A stretch of DNA of 31,096 nt from Phallusia fumigata. Taxonomy: Eukaryota > Chordata > Ascidiacea > Phlebobranchia > Ascidiidae. The notes under the pieces were generated by a model. It ran no database searches. It was not told the origin of the DNA and saw only the letters and a program-made list of their open reading frames with translations. The stretch is taken from assembly GCA_008931825.1 (NCBI GenBank), contig QXVZ01008190.1, forward strand, positions 1 through 31,096, in the 5' to 3' direction. Within the stretch, counting starts at the first letter, position 1. Each line of letters opens with the position of its first letter. A program made the position numbers and the translations under genes. This document shows positions 29,789 to 31,096 of this stretch, one piece after another.

Positions 29789-31096
29789 ATGTCAACCCTC
29801 AGTGAAATGAAATGCGAACAGAATGTTTTAAAAAGCACAGATGGCTCTGTTAAGTTTTCCCAAGGTAGGGTTTTAGAAAATGCATGGGTATTTAAAATGT
29901 TGCAATATCATCTTTTTTAGTGATGTCTCGCTGTTGTGACTGGCTTTTAAGTTTTATGAGTGAAATATAAATATAACCTCTTTGTTATACAATATATATT
30001 GTTTTTTTGTGACGTCTGCATGTCTGTGCTGGCGAGTTTGTACTGGTACTGGCAGGCAGCTTAAGGTCAACTTCTTAAAAGCCTAGTTCATCAAGCGTTC
30101 TTTTTGGCCTGAAGTATAACTGATGTAACAACAAACACACTCCTCAAAAACAACCCTCACCTTTGAGCATGTCAATGTATACAGGAATTTTTTATCACAT
30201 ACAAATGCTTGTGGTCTCTTTAAAAATTGACAGGGGACACAGTTGTGTTGGTTGGAGCATATGGACCGGCTGACTGCAAAGAATCAAAGCAAGACGTGAA
30301 GGAGGCCATAGTGGAGGTCAATTTTCGACCCAAAATTGGTATACCTGGTGTAGCTGAAAAATACCTTGAGCAATTTGTCAAAGGAGTGTGTGAATCATGT
30401 ATTATGCTGTCATTGCACCCCAGGACGTTATTTTCAATTATTGTGCAAGTGATGCAAGACCGTGGATCAGTATCCTTTTATAGTGTTTTTCTTTAACATC
30501 TGCCTCCTTTCATATCAAAACAAATTAGGAACGCAAGATATGGACATGTAGAGTTGCTTCATTAAAAACACAACTACCCGAGAACAATTGTCAAAAATGT
30601 TTGCAACAAAATGTATTCACTTTTGCAGTTATGTTTTTGATCAAAAAACAAATTAGGTTTTGTAAAAGTAACCTTAAAAATTGAACATTAAGTTGATAAA
30701 GTTAATGTATTTAACCAATAAGTGATTTAATAACCACATTTGGCAAACCAAACTTGACCAATTTTGAGACAGCTAGCAAACTTGATAGATTTGTGTTTGA
30801 ATTTCTTAAGTTGCCTTTTTAGCTCCTCTCTTGTGCAATAAATGGAACCAGTATGGCGTTACAGGTAAATAGCATTTACTTTCATAATGTTCTGAAAGTG
30901 ATTTCTTTTCATTTTATTGTAGGATGCTGGCATTTCTATGAAGTTTATGCCAGTGGCTGTCACAGTTGCCCTCAAGCAAAAAGAAGTAGTTGGTATGGAA
31001 ACAAACTCAACAGACTCCGACACAGAAGATTTTAATGTTATTTTTAACCCAACACTAGATGAAGAGGAAAAAGCTTTTGCAAATTTGACATTTGTT
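29783..31096 (+). CDS. EXOSC5: Exosome complex component RRP46 (EXOSC5), cut by window end
   Basis: One of six RNase PH-like ring subunits of the RNA exosome, which processes and degrades RNA 3' ends in nucleus and cytoplasm. Exons: 29783-29864, 30234-30469, 30823-30864 and 30923 onward, all GT-AG and phase-consistent; 178 residues are visible. The first exon reads CEQNVLKSTDGSVKFSQ, the next GDTVVLVGAYGPAD, RPKIGIPGVAEK and LHPRTLFSIIVQVMQD, then SLLSCAINGTSMALQDAG and FNPTLDEEEKAFANLTFV. These follow the human EXOSC5 layout block by block. The animal subunit is catalytically inactive and structural. An in-frame ATG two codons later (29789) is an alternative start. There is a small Thr/Ser/Asp-rich insertion (NSTDSDTEDF) before the last block. 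Confidence 0.95.
30470..30822 (+). other. EXOSC5 intron 2
   Basis: The GT at 30470 and AG at 30821-30822 join in phase 0. Nothing else is seen in this AT-rich stretch. Confidence 0.7.

Overview
The window reads as nuclear DNA of an invertebrate chordate, most likely a tunicate of the Ciona type. The evidence is AT-rich sequence, genes split into many short exons with introns mostly of 100-1000 bp, vertebrate-like gene families in compact form, and heavy allelic-type variation. No bacterial, phage or CRISPR features were found. The species call is inference, not a match. Four single-N gaps (1966, 23903, 25704, 29277) mark contig joins. At three of them the sequence after the N repeats sequence from before it, so adjacent contigs probably carry two unmerged haplotypes.

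Layout, left to right. (1) 1-201, minus: start of a gene running off the left edge. (2) 1423-4281, minus: a single-pass membrane C-type lectin with a compact lectin fold, a Ser/Thr/Pro stalk, one membrane helix and a basic tail ending in an SH3-ligand-like motif; one exon is cut by the gap at 1966. A 155-bp hAT-type MITE with an 8-bp target duplication lies just upstream. (3) 5634-5898, minus: last two exons of a CUB-like secreted protein. (4) 7258-9327, minus: a lysine/glutamate-rich coiled-coil protein, probably a type II membrane protein, that I cannot name. (5) 9328-11726: gene-poor. (6) 11727-14302, minus: complete eight-exon RDH13/RDH14-like short-chain dehydrogenase. (7) 15288-27673, plus: a reticulon with three alternative first coding exons, a run of in-frame cassette exons and a conserved four-exon reticulon homology domain; the first domain exon appears twice because of the join at 25704. 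(8) 29783 to the right edge, plus: EXOSC5/RRP46, the RNase PH-like subunit of the RNA exosome, cut by the window end.

No operon or multi-gene pathway is apparent. The lectin, CUB-like and coiled-coil genes are a loose run of surface, secretory or membrane genes on the minus strand. RDH13-like and reticulon are divergent, about 1 kb apart, and could share a promoter region. The most interesting biology is the modular reticulon: every exon upstream of its homology domain has phase 1-1 boundaries and all three first exons end in phase 1, so any combination stays in frame. I see no clear sign of an entirely new system.
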